Positions 26,304 to 35,052 are shown, numbered from the stretch's first letter. The stretch: 64,000 nucleotides of DNA from Planctomycetaceae bacterium (GCA_020426325.1 JAGQQG010000012.1:20534-84533); one strand, 5' to 3'. Program-made: numbers and translations. Notes: generated by a model from the letters alone, not told the origin.

Positions 26304-26682
26304 CAGAAGCCAGACTTTTGACCGGTTCGCTGGCATCGATGGTGTGTGAACTCATGATGATCAGATCCACATCGCGCTCATCGACGTACCGTACGATTTC
26401 TGCAACCGGTTTTCCCCATCGCAGCTTGTATTCCACGTCGACCCCAGCTTCAGCAAACCGTTGTGAACGGCTCTCCAACTCAGAATCAGCTCGTTGTTGC
26501 AATCGTTGGTAGAACGCAGCTGTCTCGTCATCTTCAGCCGCTGCGTCAATCCGCTCAATGACGTGCAACAAGGTCACACGGGCGGCATTCACTTCTGCAA
26601 TCTCGAACGCAATCTCCAAGGCAGCTTCATTCTTCGGAGAGAAGCTCAGAGGAACGAGGATATGACGGAATCTTGGGATCAT
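26251..26682 (-). CDS. Universal stress protein (UspA family), second copy
   Basis: A 143-residue Usp starting with FRHILVPLSFSPKNEAALEIA. The C-terminal region MSSHTIDASEPVKSLASVSYQSSILAPCPVLLV aligns with the family but lacks the glycine-rich GxxGxxxxxxxxxG ATP signature of the other copy, so it may not bind ATP. It overlaps the 3' end of the kinase fusion by 53 bases on the opposite strand. A strong reverse-strand sigma-54 promoter lies at 26894-26909, leaving a long leader of about 200 bases that holds a possible 37-residue ORF. Confidence 0.88.
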   Translation of the reverse strand: MIPRFRHILVPLSFSPKNEAALEIAFEIAEVNAARVTLLHVIERIDAAAEDDETAAFYQRLQQRADSELESRSQRFAEAGVDVEYKLRWGKPVAEIVRYVDERDVDLIIMSSHTIDASEPVKSLASVSYQSSILAPCPVLLVK

Positions 26683-26767
26683 CTGACGTTTACTTTCGTG
26701 GTTGACATCGAGTTAGGGAGTCATTCTGGAGCATCTACGTTCAGCAACTCATTCGCTGACAATTCCG

Positions 26768-26881
26768 TTATCTCTCATTGCCTCGCTTAAATTCGATGAA
26801 ATGGGGACAAGAACACATTCCGCATCCCGTACGAGCCTCTTCAAGAGATCTATCCAGCTCGGCTATTTCGGCTGGCTGCAT
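26768..26881 (-). CDS. Possible 37-residue Cys-rich peptide
   Basis: A reverse-strand ORF starting MQPAEIAELDRSLEEARTG with a CGMCSCPH cluster and a basic end. It fills the leader between the sigma-54 promoter at 26894 and the second usp gene. No ribosome-binding site is visible, and the predicted transcript start (near 26883) almost touches its ATG, so it would have to be leaderless. The composition looks protein-like, but this call is tentative. Confidence 0.25.
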   Translation of the reverse strand: MQPAEIAELDRSLEEARTGCGMCSCPHFIEFKRGNER

Positions 26882-26893
26882 CCCGGTGAAAAC

Positions 26894-26909
26894 GGCAATT
26901 CATGTGCCA
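26894..26909 (-). promoter_or_regulatory. Sigma-54 promoter for the second usp gene
   Basis: On the reverse strand the sequence reads TGGCACATGAATTGCC, a full match to TGGCAC-N5-TTGC with GG-N10-GC spacing. It is the best match in the window. The predicted start is near 26883. Confidence 0.8.
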
Positions 26910-26979
26910 GAAAGTTCAGGAGGAATGTCGAAGGGAAGCTGTTACTTCAACTCGCGTCCCGTGCCACCTTGTCACACGG

Positions 26980-26995
26980 TGTGCAGTGTCGCACA
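26980..26995. promoter_or_regulatory. Enhancer palindrome TGTGC-N6-GCACA, copy 3
   Basis: The sequence TGTGCAGTGTCGCACA again has 5-bp arms and a 6-bp spacer. It lies between divergent sigma-54 promoters, 70 bp from the left and 51 bp from the right. An overlapping small inverted repeat, CACACGGTGTG, precedes it at 26973-26983. Confidence 0.7.
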
Positions 26996-27046
26996 ATTCT
27001 GCCGGATCTCCAGTTCATGAAAAGCCCTGGCAGCGATTCGCGCGGA

Positions 27047-27062
27047 TGGCACATGGCGTGCA
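27047..27062 (+). promoter_or_regulatory. Sigma-54 promoter for the P-type ATPase
   Basis: The sequence TGGCACATGGCGTGCA has a full TGGCAC -24 element and GTGCA at -12 (one change), with the required spacing. The predicted start near 27073 precedes both candidate ATPase start codons. Confidence 0.72.
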
Positions 27063-27200
27063 ACGACCACCAGCGTTCAGAACCTGGGACTGATTCAGAT
27101 GACTGCCCACGACCTCGCTTCGATTGACACGGATCGGGCTGAAAAATTCATCTGTGGGAGTGGATGGACACCCCATTGTCCCCAAGCGAATGGATCTCAA

Positions 27201-29933
27201 ATGACGTTGAATTCTCACCTGGGATGGCACCAACAGTCGGTTGACGATGTGTTGAGTGCTCTCCGGTCGAATTCCGAATACGGTCTCACGACCGCAGATG
27301 CAGAGAATCGTCTGAGAAGCCATGGTCGGAACGAATTAGTCGAGCGAGGACAACGGTCTGCGGCAGCAATCCTGCTGGAGCAGTTTCGTGGTCCGATGAT
27401 TCTGATGCTCGTGATCGCAGCCGTGGTTTCGATCATTCTGGGGGAGGTTGTCGAATCGATTGCGATTCTGACAATCGTCGTCTTGAACGCTCTGCTCGGG
27501 TTCTATCAGGATTACCGCTCCGAACAGGCGATGGCAGCTCTGAAGAAGCTGTCAGTTCCCACCGTCCGTGTCCGGCGCGACGGCCAGGTTCAGAATCTGT
27601 CGGCTGTTGTTGTCGTCCCGGGCGATCTTGTGCTCCTGGAAACAGGCAGTACTGTGCCTGCCGACGCGAGGCTGCTGAAGTCAGCCGGATTGCAGACTCA
27701 GGAAGCTGCACTCACAGGTGAGTCGAATCCTGTCCTAAAGCAAGTCGCATCCCTCGAAGAGAAAGACCTGCCGGTTGCGGATCGTAGCAACATGGTCTAC
27801 CTCGGGACTGCGGTCACAACTGGACACGGGCTCGCAGTTGTGACGGAAACCGGGATGGCCACGGAACTCGGTCGAATTGCTGAGTCGTTGCAGACTGTCA
27901 GAGAGGGGCCGACACCACTCCAACGACGACTCGGGCAACTGGGTAGATCCCTCGCGCTCGTCGCCCTTGGGGTCGTAACCGTTGTTTTTTTGGCTGGCAT
28001 CATTCTTGGTGAATCACCTGAGTTGATGTTGCTAACCGCGCTCAGTCTCGCGGTAGCAATCGTCCCGGAAGGCCTTCCGGCTGTCGCCACCGTTGCCCTC
28101 GCTCTCGGCGCACGACGCATGGTCAAACGACATGCCCTCATTCGGAAGCTCCCTGCCGTCGAGACTCTCGGCTCAGTCACAGTCATCTGCTCCGACAAGA
28201 CGGGGACTCTGACCGAGAATCGAATGGTCGTCGAGATCATGGACGTCGCTGGAGACCGGCGGTTGATAAACGACAAATCTCAGGTCGCTTGCTCCAATGG
28301 GACCGGGCTCTCCTTACTTCTCGCTGCTGGGACTCTTTGTAACGACGGCGTCATGCAGGTCGATCAGGAACCCCCAACAGCTCGAGGCTTGGGAGATCCG
28401 ACTGAACTTGCGATCCTTGAAGCGGCTGTTCAATGCGATTTTCCGAAGTCCGAACTTGACCAAGCATTTCCTCGCGTCGCGGAGTTGCCGTTTGACTCAG
28501 ATCGAAAACGGATGACCACGATCCATACTCAACGACTCTCTCCTGCCGATGAAGGGAAATGGCAGGAAAGCCTGATCGCAGTCCTCCCTTTGGCAGTTGG
28601 GGATCATCTTGTCTGTACCAAAGGGGCAGTGGATGCGGTCGTACAGCGGTCCGCGTATGTCTGGGACGGTGAGGTGCCTGTCCCATTGGACGAGTCGTGG
28701 CATCAGAGAATTGTGACCGCAGAAGACGAATTGACCCAACAGGGAATGCGCGTCCTTGGACTCGGATTTCGACTCATCGATGAGAAACCGGAAAACGACG
28801 TTGCGGAAGTGGAGCAGGATCTGATCTTTATCGGCATGATGGCGATGAATGATCCACCGCGTCCGGAAGTCCAAGAGTCCGTGCGAAGGTGTCGAGAGGC
28901 GGGAATCCGGCCAGTCATGATCACGGGAGATCATCCTCGTACAGCCCTGTCCATCGCCCGGCAACTCGGGATTGAGACAGACTCTCGATGCCTTACAAGT
29001 CAGGACCTCAACAGCCAGTCAACCAATCCGGACATCTCAAAAACCGGCGTTTTTGCGAGAGTGTCCCCACATGATAAATTGAAGATCGTCAAGTCGTTGC
29101 AGCGGGCAGGGGAAATCGTTGCCATGACGGGCGACGGTGTCAACGATGCTCCGGCCCTGAAACAAGCGGATATCGGCGTGGCGATGGGGAGAATGGGAAC
29201 GGATGTCGCCAAAGAAGCGGCTGATATGGTGCTCCTCGATGACAATTTCGCGACGATCGTCAGCGCAGTCGAAGAGGGCCGCGTGGTGTTTGATAACATC
29301 CGTAAATTTGTCAAATACACGATGACGAGCAATGCGGGAGAACTTGGCGTCATGCTGTTCGGCCCTCTGTTGGGATTGCCTCTCCCGTTGTTGCCTCTGC
29401 AGATTTTGTGGGTGAATCTCGTCACCGACGGATTACCCGGACTTGCCTTGGCGGTCGAACCTGCGGAGCCGGGGACAATGCAGCGCCCCCCAGTTCCTCC
29501 GGAACAGAGAATCTTTGATTCGGAAATGATCTCCAGCATCATCTGGATTGGGAGCCTGATGGCTGCTCTGTCGTTGTTGCCCGGATGGCTTCTCTGGGTC
29601 GATGCGACCGCTGAGACTGCCCAATGGAGGACGATGGTGTTCACGGTGCTGACAATCGCTCAGATGGGCAACGCACTCGCGACGCGTTCCGCCCGCTGCT
29701 CGCTCTTCCAGATCGGCCTCTTCACGAATAAATCACTTCTGCTTGCTGTCCTCCTGACGCTCAGTCTGCAACTGGCAGTCATTTACATGCCGCCTCTGCA
29801 AGTCGTCTTTCGAACAGTTTCCCTCTCTCCCGCAGATTTAGGCCTGTGTTTCCTGCTGGGATCGGTAGTGTTGATTTCGGTAGAATTGCAAAAGCTCTGG
29901 CGTCATCAACATGTCACTTCACAAGCGACTTGA
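27201..29933 (+). CDS. P-type cation-transporting ATPase (P2, calcium-type)
   Basis: A large P-type ATPase, about 910 residues, that uses ATP to pump cations out of the cytosol. Present are the actuator motif LTGESNPV, the M4 ion-site motif IVPEGLPAV, the phosphorylation site CSDKTGTLTEN, the P-domain hinge TGDGVNDAPALKQADIG and ten predicted membrane segments in the 4+6 arrangement. The N-terminal WHQQSVDDVLSAL block matches P2 enzymes. The ion is probably Ca2+, but Mg2+ or others are possible. I prefer the ATG at 27201, where homologous sequence begins; an ATG at 27099 adds 34 atypical residues and cannot be excluded. It is driven by the sigma-54 promoter at 27047 and is comparable with mycobacterial CtpF. 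Confidence 0.9.
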   Translation: MTLNSHLGWHQQSVDDVLSALRSNSEYGLTTADAENRLRSHGRNELVERGQRSAAAILLEQFRGPMILMLVIAAVVSIILGEVVESIAILTIVVLNALLGFYQDYRSEQAMAALKKLSVPTVRVRRDGQVQNLSAVVVVPGDLVLLETGSTVPADARLLKSAGLQTQEAALTGESNPVLKQVASLEEKDLPVADRSNMVYLGTAVTTGHGLAVVTETGMATELGRIAESLQTVREGPTPLQRRLGQLGRSLALVALGVVTVVFLAGIILGESPELMLLTALSLAVAIVPEGLPAVATVALALGARRMVKRHALIRKLPAVETLGSVTVICSDKTGTLTENRMVVEIMDVAGDRRLINDKSQVACSNGTGLSLLLAAGTLCNDGVMQVDQEPPTARGLGDPTELAILEAAVQCDFPKSELDQAFPRVAELPFDSDRKRMTTIHTQRLSPADEGKWQESLIAVLPLAVGDHLVCTKGAVDAVVQRSAYVWDGEVPVPLDESWHQRIVTAEDELTQQGMRVLGLGFRLIDEKPENDVAEVEQDLIFIGMMAMNDPPRPEVQESVRRCREAGIRPVMITGDHPRTALSIARQLGIETDSRCLTSQDLNSQSTNPDISKTGVFARVSPHDKLKIVKSLQRAGEIVAMTGDGVNDAPALKQADIGVAMGRMGTDVAKEAADMVLLDDNFATIVSAVEEGRVVFDNIRKFVKYTMTSNAGELGVMLFGPLLGLPLPLLPLQILWVNLVTDGLPGLALAVEPAEPGTMQRPPVPPEQRIFDSEMISSIIWIGSLMAALSLLPGWLLWVDATAETAQWRTMVFTVLTIAQMGNALATRSARCSLFQIGLFTNKSLLLAVLLTLSLQLAVIYMPPLQVVFRTVSLSPADLGLCFLLGSVVLISVELQKLWRHQHVTSQAT

Positions 29934-29961
29934 TCAACTGCCAGGTCGTCGGGAAACAAAT

Positions 29962-29977
29962 CGGCACGATCGTTACT
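29962..29977 (+). promoter_or_regulatory. Weak sigma-54-like element ahead of the cytochrome c'-like gene
   Basis: CGGCACGATCGTTACT has the -24 core and spacing but AC instead of the conserved GC at -12. The distance to the next ATG (55 bases) is right. It may be degenerate or chance; the gene could also be read from the ATPase promoter. Confidence 0.3.
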
Positions 29978-30031
29978 GATACCGCCCGACTAACAGACAC
30001 GTGTTACCAGTTTCACACTCAGGAGAAAATC

Positions 30032-30469
30032 ATGAATCGCCGATGGCTTGCAATCTTAATGGTGTGTGTGAGTGCATTGACTCTGGCAACCTTCTCAGGG
30101 TCCACTCAAACTTCAACTGCAGATGATACGAAGGAGTCGTCTTCCACGGATCGTGACCGCTGGATGTCCGTCAAACTCAACTCTGCCCAACAGATTCTGG
30201 AGGACCTCACCACGGGCGACTTCAAAAGACTGGAAACAGATGCCCGGCGAATGCAGGTGCTGAATTTTCTGGAGCAATGGGCTCGGGACAAATCGTTCAA
30301 GCAGGAATCAGAATATCAGGGTCAACTCAATGCCTTCGAATTCGCAACGAAAGAGCTGGTCCGCCACGCAGCAGACAAGAATACAGAGGGGGCCCTCAAG
30401 TCTTACGTGGCATTGACAGAATCCTGTGTCCACTGTCATGAACTCATCCGTGATGGACAGACCGACTAA
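30032..30469 (+). CDS. Cytochrome c'-like secreted protein
   Basis: A 145-residue exported protein. The leader is RWLAILMVCVSALTLATFSG. The mature chain is helical and carries a single CVHCH haem motif only about ten residues from the C-terminus, the placement found in four-helix cytochrome c'. Those proteins bind NO or act in redox protection. AGGAG precedes the ATG at 30032; an upstream in-frame ATG at 29846 lies inside the ATPase gene and is not credible. It follows the P-type ATPase by 98 bp on the same strand. Confidence 0.82.
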   Translation: MNRRWLAILMVCVSALTLATFSGSTQTSTADDTKESSSTDRDRWMSVKLNSAQQILEDLTTGDFKRLETDARRMQVLNFLEQWARDKSFKQESEYQGQLNAFEFATKELVRHAADKNTEGALKSYVALTESCVHCHELIRDGQTD

Positions 30470-31106
30470 GTTGCTGGTCGTGAATACGATTTGATGCGTT
30501 GACATGAACTGTGCAAACGCACCGCTTCCTGATCGTCAACGGATTTCGTTTCTTGCCGATGGTTCTCTCGCGCCTGAAGCGACGATTCAGTATCGTCACA
30601 ATTGTTGTACGAAGTGGTAGCGAGCATCGCTTGTACGCTTGATATGACCCACGCCACTACATGAGAGTAGAAGCCCTCAAAATATCTTGCTCACCTCTGA
30701 GTTGGCTCGACATCAAAGAAGACCTGTCATGCATACGACATTGCAGCGATGATCCTCCGAAAGCTGTCAGAAGTTGTGGATCTCTTGTGAGGCAGACCAA
30801 CTACTCCCATGATCACATGATGTGCAACGACAACACTCGATGCGGCTTGTGAAATACACTTCGACCGAATAAAACGGGAAACCATAGGGAGATTTAGTGC
30901 AAAAATGGTTTTCAACTGCATCGCAGAACTGACAATTCGAGCAGAAAGTTTCAAGATTTGACCGGACTCCCCAACATCTTTGAGTTCGGTTATTGAACAA
31001 GTCGAGGCTTTGATGCCGATTTTGTAAATTCATTTCACATCATTTCCCGTCAGTCTGCCAGTGTTCCTGCACTCCATGTGCATGTCATTCACAAGGCCTC
31101 GCTTGC
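30470..31106. other. Intergenic region without recognised gene
   Basis: About 640 bp between two rightward genes. It contains only short frames without ribosome-binding sites. A loose TGTGC-N4-GCAC element occurs at 30510-30523, but its spacing differs from the enhancer palindrome. I see no RNA gene or strong terminator. Confidence 0.4.
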
Positions 31107-31991
31107 ATGAGCGATCTGTATCTCGGCATCGCGATCCTGGTTGCATTGATGGTCGCTTCATTTCTTCTGGCGGCCTGGCTGACGCGGAGATCGTCCACGG
31201 TCACTTGTGATGTGTGGGCTGCGATCACAGTGATCGGCATCGCCGTATATGCCCGTTGGATTTGGGAAGACACGTTGATGGCACGTCTCTTTCCGTATTC
31301 AAATCTGATTATCCTCAGCAACTGGTTTCCGATTGCGGCTGGGTTTCTTGCGGGGTTGGTCTGGCAGCGGATACGAGATACTCCGGAACGTATTCCGGGT
31401 CTTGGAACGTTCCGTGGCCTGCCGCGACGGATCTTTGCGACAGTCATCCTTGCCGCTGCAGGATGCTCAACCCTCGTGGCCCCGTTGCTGGGGGAACCAC
31501 CTGAGTGCGGGAATGAATGGGACGGAGACCTCTGTTACCAGACCTCCGGGGCAACGTGCAGCGCGGCAGCTGCGTCGACGTTGCTTCAGTTTTATGGCGT
31601 GTATGCCTCTGAAGGAGAAATGGCGGAGCGTTGTCTCACGCGTCGAGGTACCAACTGGAAAGGACTCTATCGAGGACTGACTCTCACTCTTCGTTCGCAA
31701 CAGCGCAGGCCCGAAGTCGTCGATTTGGCGATTGACGAACTCAAAAAGCAATTTGCTGATCCGTGCATTTTGCAGTGTGAACTCAAGATTGACGAAGACG
31801 GACCGACTCTGCCGTATGAACTTAACGGCTGGGTTCCCGGTCAGGCACACTCAGTCGTCCTGATGGATATTCGCGGTGATCGATTTCAAGTGTTTGATCC
31901 CTCGGTCGGCATGGAGGTGTGGCCCAGAGATGCCATGCAGACGCTGTGGCATGGGCAGGTTTTCAGAGTCATCGCGGACAAAAAACCGTGA
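31107..31991 (+). CDS. Membrane protein with C39-like cysteine peptidase domain
   Basis: A 294-residue protein. Residues 1-125 hold four hydrophobic segments. After them a C39-like papain-fold domain follows: CYQTSGATCSAAAASTLLQFYG has the oxyanion Gln and catalytic Cys, PGQAHSVVLMDI has the His and FDPSVGMEVW the Asp. Peptidase C39 domains cut double-glycine leaders in bacteriocin exporters; here there is no ABC transporter, so it acts as a stand-alone membrane-tethered protease. The membrane domain is at the N-terminus, with the protease probably outside. The substrate is unknown. Confidence 0.75.
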   Translation: MSDLYLGIAILVALMVASFLLAAWLTRRSSTVTCDVWAAITVIGIAVYARWIWEDTLMARLFPYSNLIILSNWFPIAAGFLAGLVWQRIRDTPERIPGLGTFRGLPRRIFATVILAAAGCSTLVAPLLGEPPECGNEWDGDLCYQTSGATCSAAAASTLLQFYGVYASEGEMAERCLTRRGTNWKGLYRGLTLTLRSQQRRPEVVDLAIDELKKQFADPCILQCELKIDEDGPTLPYELNGWVPGQAHSVVLMDIRGDRFQVFDPSVGMEVWPRDAMQTLWHGQVFRVIADKKP

Positions 31992-32085
31992 GCGAACAAT
32001 TCCCGGCGTTCTGTGTCCGTCTGAAGTGGGGGCGTCACTCTCGATGATCGTATGTGCTGTACTGACATCTCACGGAAGTTGAGTC

Positions 32086-33477
32086 ATGAACAAGAAACAA
32101 TTACTCAAGCTGGGTGTTCCCGCGGACTGCGTGACGTCAGCCGTGGTTGGGATTCAGGCGGCTGCCCGAGACAACCAGTGGAGAGGCTCAAAAGCGAAAA
32201 AGGTGATCTCGTCGATTCTCGCTGCTCCGGAAAAACATCTGAGCGATCACTACTTTGGTGAGTTTGCTCGTGAGGTCATTGAAGACCACGAGTTCGTGCG
32301 TCCGGAGCCGGTCGCGTACCGGACTTGGGGAGCGGATGGGATCGATGAGCAGTCTCGCCAGCAGATGCAGCAGGCGTGTCAGCTTCCAAATGCGGTCGGG
32401 GCGGCTCTGATGCCGGATGCCCATGTGGGATATGGACTGCCCATCGGCGGAGTTCTCGCGTTGGACAATGCGGTCTGCCCATATGCGGTCGGAGTCGACA
32501 TCGCGTGCCGAATGAAACTATCCGTGCTCGACATGCCAGCCGAGTCACTCGACAACCTCGAAATGTTTCACGTCTTCCGTAAGGCGTTGGAGGAGGGAAC
32601 CGTCTTTGGAACGGGCAAGGCACATGCTCAGCGGCAGGAGCATGCGGTCATGGATGCCGACTGGACCGTGACACGCGTCACACGGGAGCGAAAGGACACG
32701 GCGTGGAATCAGCTGGGAACATCCGGCTCTGGCAACCATTTTGTCGAGTTTGGACGGCTCACACTCGACGAGCCTGAGTTAGGTTTGGATGCAGGTGAGT
32801 ACGTCGCACTCATGAGTCACTCGGGAAGCCGGGGAGCGGGCCATGCGGTCTGTTCGACATACTCGACAATCGCTGAACAAAAGCTGCCCAAGCGGTTTGA
32901 CGACTTGCGACGACTCTCCTGGCTGTACCTCGACACGGAAGAAGGACAGGAGTACTGGGCCGCGATGAACCTCATGGGGGACTATGCGGCTGCGAATCAC
33001 GATGTCATTCATCGGCTGGTCTCGTCACTGTGTGGTGCTCAGATTATCGCGGGCGTCGAAAACCATCACAACTTCGCCTGGAAGGAGACGCATGACGGTA
33101 GAGATGTCATCGTCCATCGCAAGGGAGCGACACCCGCCGGGGAGGGAGTTTTCGGCGTCATCCCCGGGTCGATGGCATCGCCAGCGTATGTGGTTCGCGG
33201 AAAGGGCAACCCGGAGTCGTTGTGCTCCGCATCTCACGGTGCTGGACGAGTCATGTCTCGCAAGGCAGCCCGGGACAAATACCGATTCAAGGCGGTCAAG
33301 AACGATCTCGAAAAGAAGGGAGTGCACATTCTCTCTGCGGGTGCGGATGAAGTTCCCGGCGTCTACAAGAATATCGATGACGTGATGCGGGAACAGGCCG
33401 ATCTCGTGGAGACGATTGCTCGCTTTGACCCGAAAATCGTCAAGATGTGTGACGACGGCAGCCGGGCCGAGGACTGA
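32086..33477 (+). CDS. rtcB: RtcB-family RNA ligase
   Basis: A 463-residue protein of the RtcB family, which joins RNA 2',3'-cyclic phosphate or 3'-phosphate ends to 5'-OH ends using GTP and Mn2+. Metal-binding blocks are DAHVGYGLPIGGVLAL, GVDIACRMKL, GTSGSGNHFVEFG and SHSGSRGAGHAV. The HGAGRVMSR motif carries the histidine that takes GMP. Length is within the family range. It may repair RNA after stress. No archease or RtcA is next to it. The gene begins 94 bp after the C39-like gene. Confidence 0.93.
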   Translation: MNKKQLLKLGVPADCVTSAVVGIQAAARDNQWRGSKAKKVISSILAAPEKHLSDHYFGEFAREVIEDHEFVRPEPVAYRTWGADGIDEQSRQQMQQACQLPNAVGAALMPDAHVGYGLPIGGVLALDNAVCPYAVGVDIACRMKLSVLDMPAESLDNLEMFHVFRKALEEGTVFGTGKAHAQRQEHAVMDADWTVTRVTRERKDTAWNQLGTSGSGNHFVEFGRLTLDEPELGLDAGEYVALMSHSGSRGAGHAVCSTYSTIAEQKLPKRFDDLRRLSWLYLDTEEGQEYWAAMNLMGDYAAANHDVIHRLVSSLCGAQIIAGVENHHNFAWKETHDGRDVIVHRKGATPAGEGVFGVIPGSMASPAYVVRGKGNPESLCSASHGAGRVMSRKAARDKYRFKAVKNDLEKKGVHILSAGADEVPGVYKNIDDVMREQADLVETIARFDPKIVKMCDDGSRAED

Positions 33478-33524
33478 GTCGATGAACGAGGTCGACTCGG
33501 AATTGAGGCGATTCCGTAGAGGTA

Positions 33525-34799
33525 TTATTTGTCAGACTTCAAGTCTTCGACAAGGATGCTCAGGAATGGTTGAACGTCCGTGACCAATCCCACCGTTTGA
33601 AATGTTCCTCGGTCGGCGAGCTTTGTCACCGTTGCGGGATTGATGTCGACACAAACTACCTTCACAGCTGCGGGCAGCAGATTTCCGGTGGCGATCGAGT
33701 GCAAAGTGGTTGCGATCATCAGGCAGAACGTGACGTCTCGGCAGAGTTCCCGCATTCTTCGTTGTGCCTCAATGGCGTCCGTGACAACATCAGGCAGAGG
33801 GCCATCATCCCGAATGCTCCCCGCGAGCAGAAAGGGAATATCGCGTTTGACGCATTGGTACATGATGCCGCTCGTCAGAATGCCCGACTCAACGGCCTGC
33901 CTGATGCTCCCCAGCCGACGAATGCGGTTGATGGTCCGGAGGTGGTGCTCATGTCCCTTCTCAACCGCACTTCCTTCGTGAACCGAGACGCCGAGACTCG
34001 TCCCGTAAAACGACTGCTCGATATCATGTGTCGCAAGCGCGTTGCCGGCAAACAGAACATCGACGAACCCCTGTTCAATCAGCCAGGAAAAGTCATCACG
34101 GCTCCCTGTATGAACGACGGCTGGACCGGCGACCACAAGAATCTTGCCCTCCCCACGTCGAGCGGCCTTCATGGCCGCTGCAATCTCACGAACGGTGGCC
34201 CCTTTCGGTTTCTCGCTCGAGACAGTGCTGTCCATGAAACTGAACGCATCACGCTTCGTCGTGTCATGAAACTCGGGATGCACGCGAGTCCCCTGACGCC
34301 CAATGACGACCATGTCACCCACAGCGACGTTGCTCATGGGCACGCACCTCGCGCTCTTCGCAGCCTGATTAACCACAACGCCGCAGTCCATCTCCTGGTC
34401 TTCGACAGCGATCCATTCACCGTGGAGGCGAATGTCAGTCCGCTGATTCGTGGAGCAATAGAAGTCTTCTGGGAAAGCACCGGGAATGTCACACGGTCGC
34501 AACACACAATCCTTCGGATCACGAGGGACCGCACCATGTTGACCGATCGATGTGAGGATCTCTTCCAGCCTTTCACGACTGCCGGCTCGAACCGTCAGGC
34601 TGGCATGACTGGGATCATTCCTCTGTTGACCGATCGTGACCTGGTCAATGGAGAAGGAACCTTCGAGTGCAGTAATCTGATCGAGCACTTTGGGAAGCAA
34701 GAGACTTTCGATGATATGCCCGTTCATCTCGACATGTTCAACGAACGGCTCTGAATCCGGAGTAACGACTCCGAGACTTGGATGTGATGACTGGGTCAT
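33525..34799 (-). CDS. TIGR00300-family protein (archaeal-type ornithine cyclodeaminase-like)
   Basis: A 424-residue protein of the TIGR00300/LOR-SDH-like family. The N-terminal 100 residues form a small alpha/beta domain (HVEMNGHIIESLLLPKVLDQI), and the C-terminal domain contains KILVVAGPAVVHTGS, FAGNALATHDIEQSF and VSVHEGSAVEKGHEHH. In archaea and cyanobacteria this domain converts ornithine to proline or accompanies arginine dihydrolase. I have no local context, such as arginine genes, to prove the substrate. It is convergent with RtcB. Confidence 0.8.
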   Translation of the reverse strand: MTQSSHPSLGVVTPDSEPFVEHVEMNGHIIESLLLPKVLDQITALEGSFSIDQVTIGQQRNDPSHASLTVRAGSRERLEEILTSIGQHGAVPRDPKDCVLRPCDIPGAFPEDFYCSTNQRTDIRLHGEWIAVEDQEMDCGVVVNQAAKSARCVPMSNVAVGDMVVIGRQGTRVHPEFHDTTKRDAFSFMDSTVSSEKPKGATVREIAAAMKAARRGEGKILVVAGPAVVHTGSRDDFSWLIEQGFVDVLFAGNALATHDIEQSFYGTSLGVSVHEGSAVEKGHEHHLRTINRIRRLGSIRQAVESGILTSGIMYQCVKRDIPFLLAGSIRDDGPLPDVVTDAIEAQRRMRELCRDVTFCLMIATTLHSIATGNLLPAAVKVVCVDINPATVTKLADRGTFQTVGLVTDVQPFLSILVEDLKSDK

Positions 34800-35052
34800 G
34801 CGATTTCCCTCGTCGCGAGCTGTCTACCTGCCTGAAGCCGACAACAGAATTCTATGCAGGACTCGAAAGGGGATCGAGCAGCATTTTTGATTGGGTACTA
34901 TAAACATGAATCCGATGAACCGGTGAGGATCACGGATGCGTTTGAGGTTCGAGACTTCAGTGCTTCACCTGATTGCTGTTGTGTTTCGTGTGATTTATGA
35001 TGCATCGGTACCAAGTTTATCACTGCGTCCGACAACGAAACTGCGAAGAGCA

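Noticed and set aside
30510..30523. TGTGC-N4-GCAC element as an enhancer copy
   Set aside because: The spacer is 4 bases, one arm is imperfect and no sigma-54 promoter is near.
30727..30954. Reverse 75-codon frame in the 640-bp gap
   Set aside because: No start signal and no recognisable feature; the gap is left as non-coding.
33570..34754. Forward open frame (394 codons) opposite the TIGR00300 gene
   Set aside because: Composition is that of an antisense frame, and the reverse gene has conserved motifs throughout.
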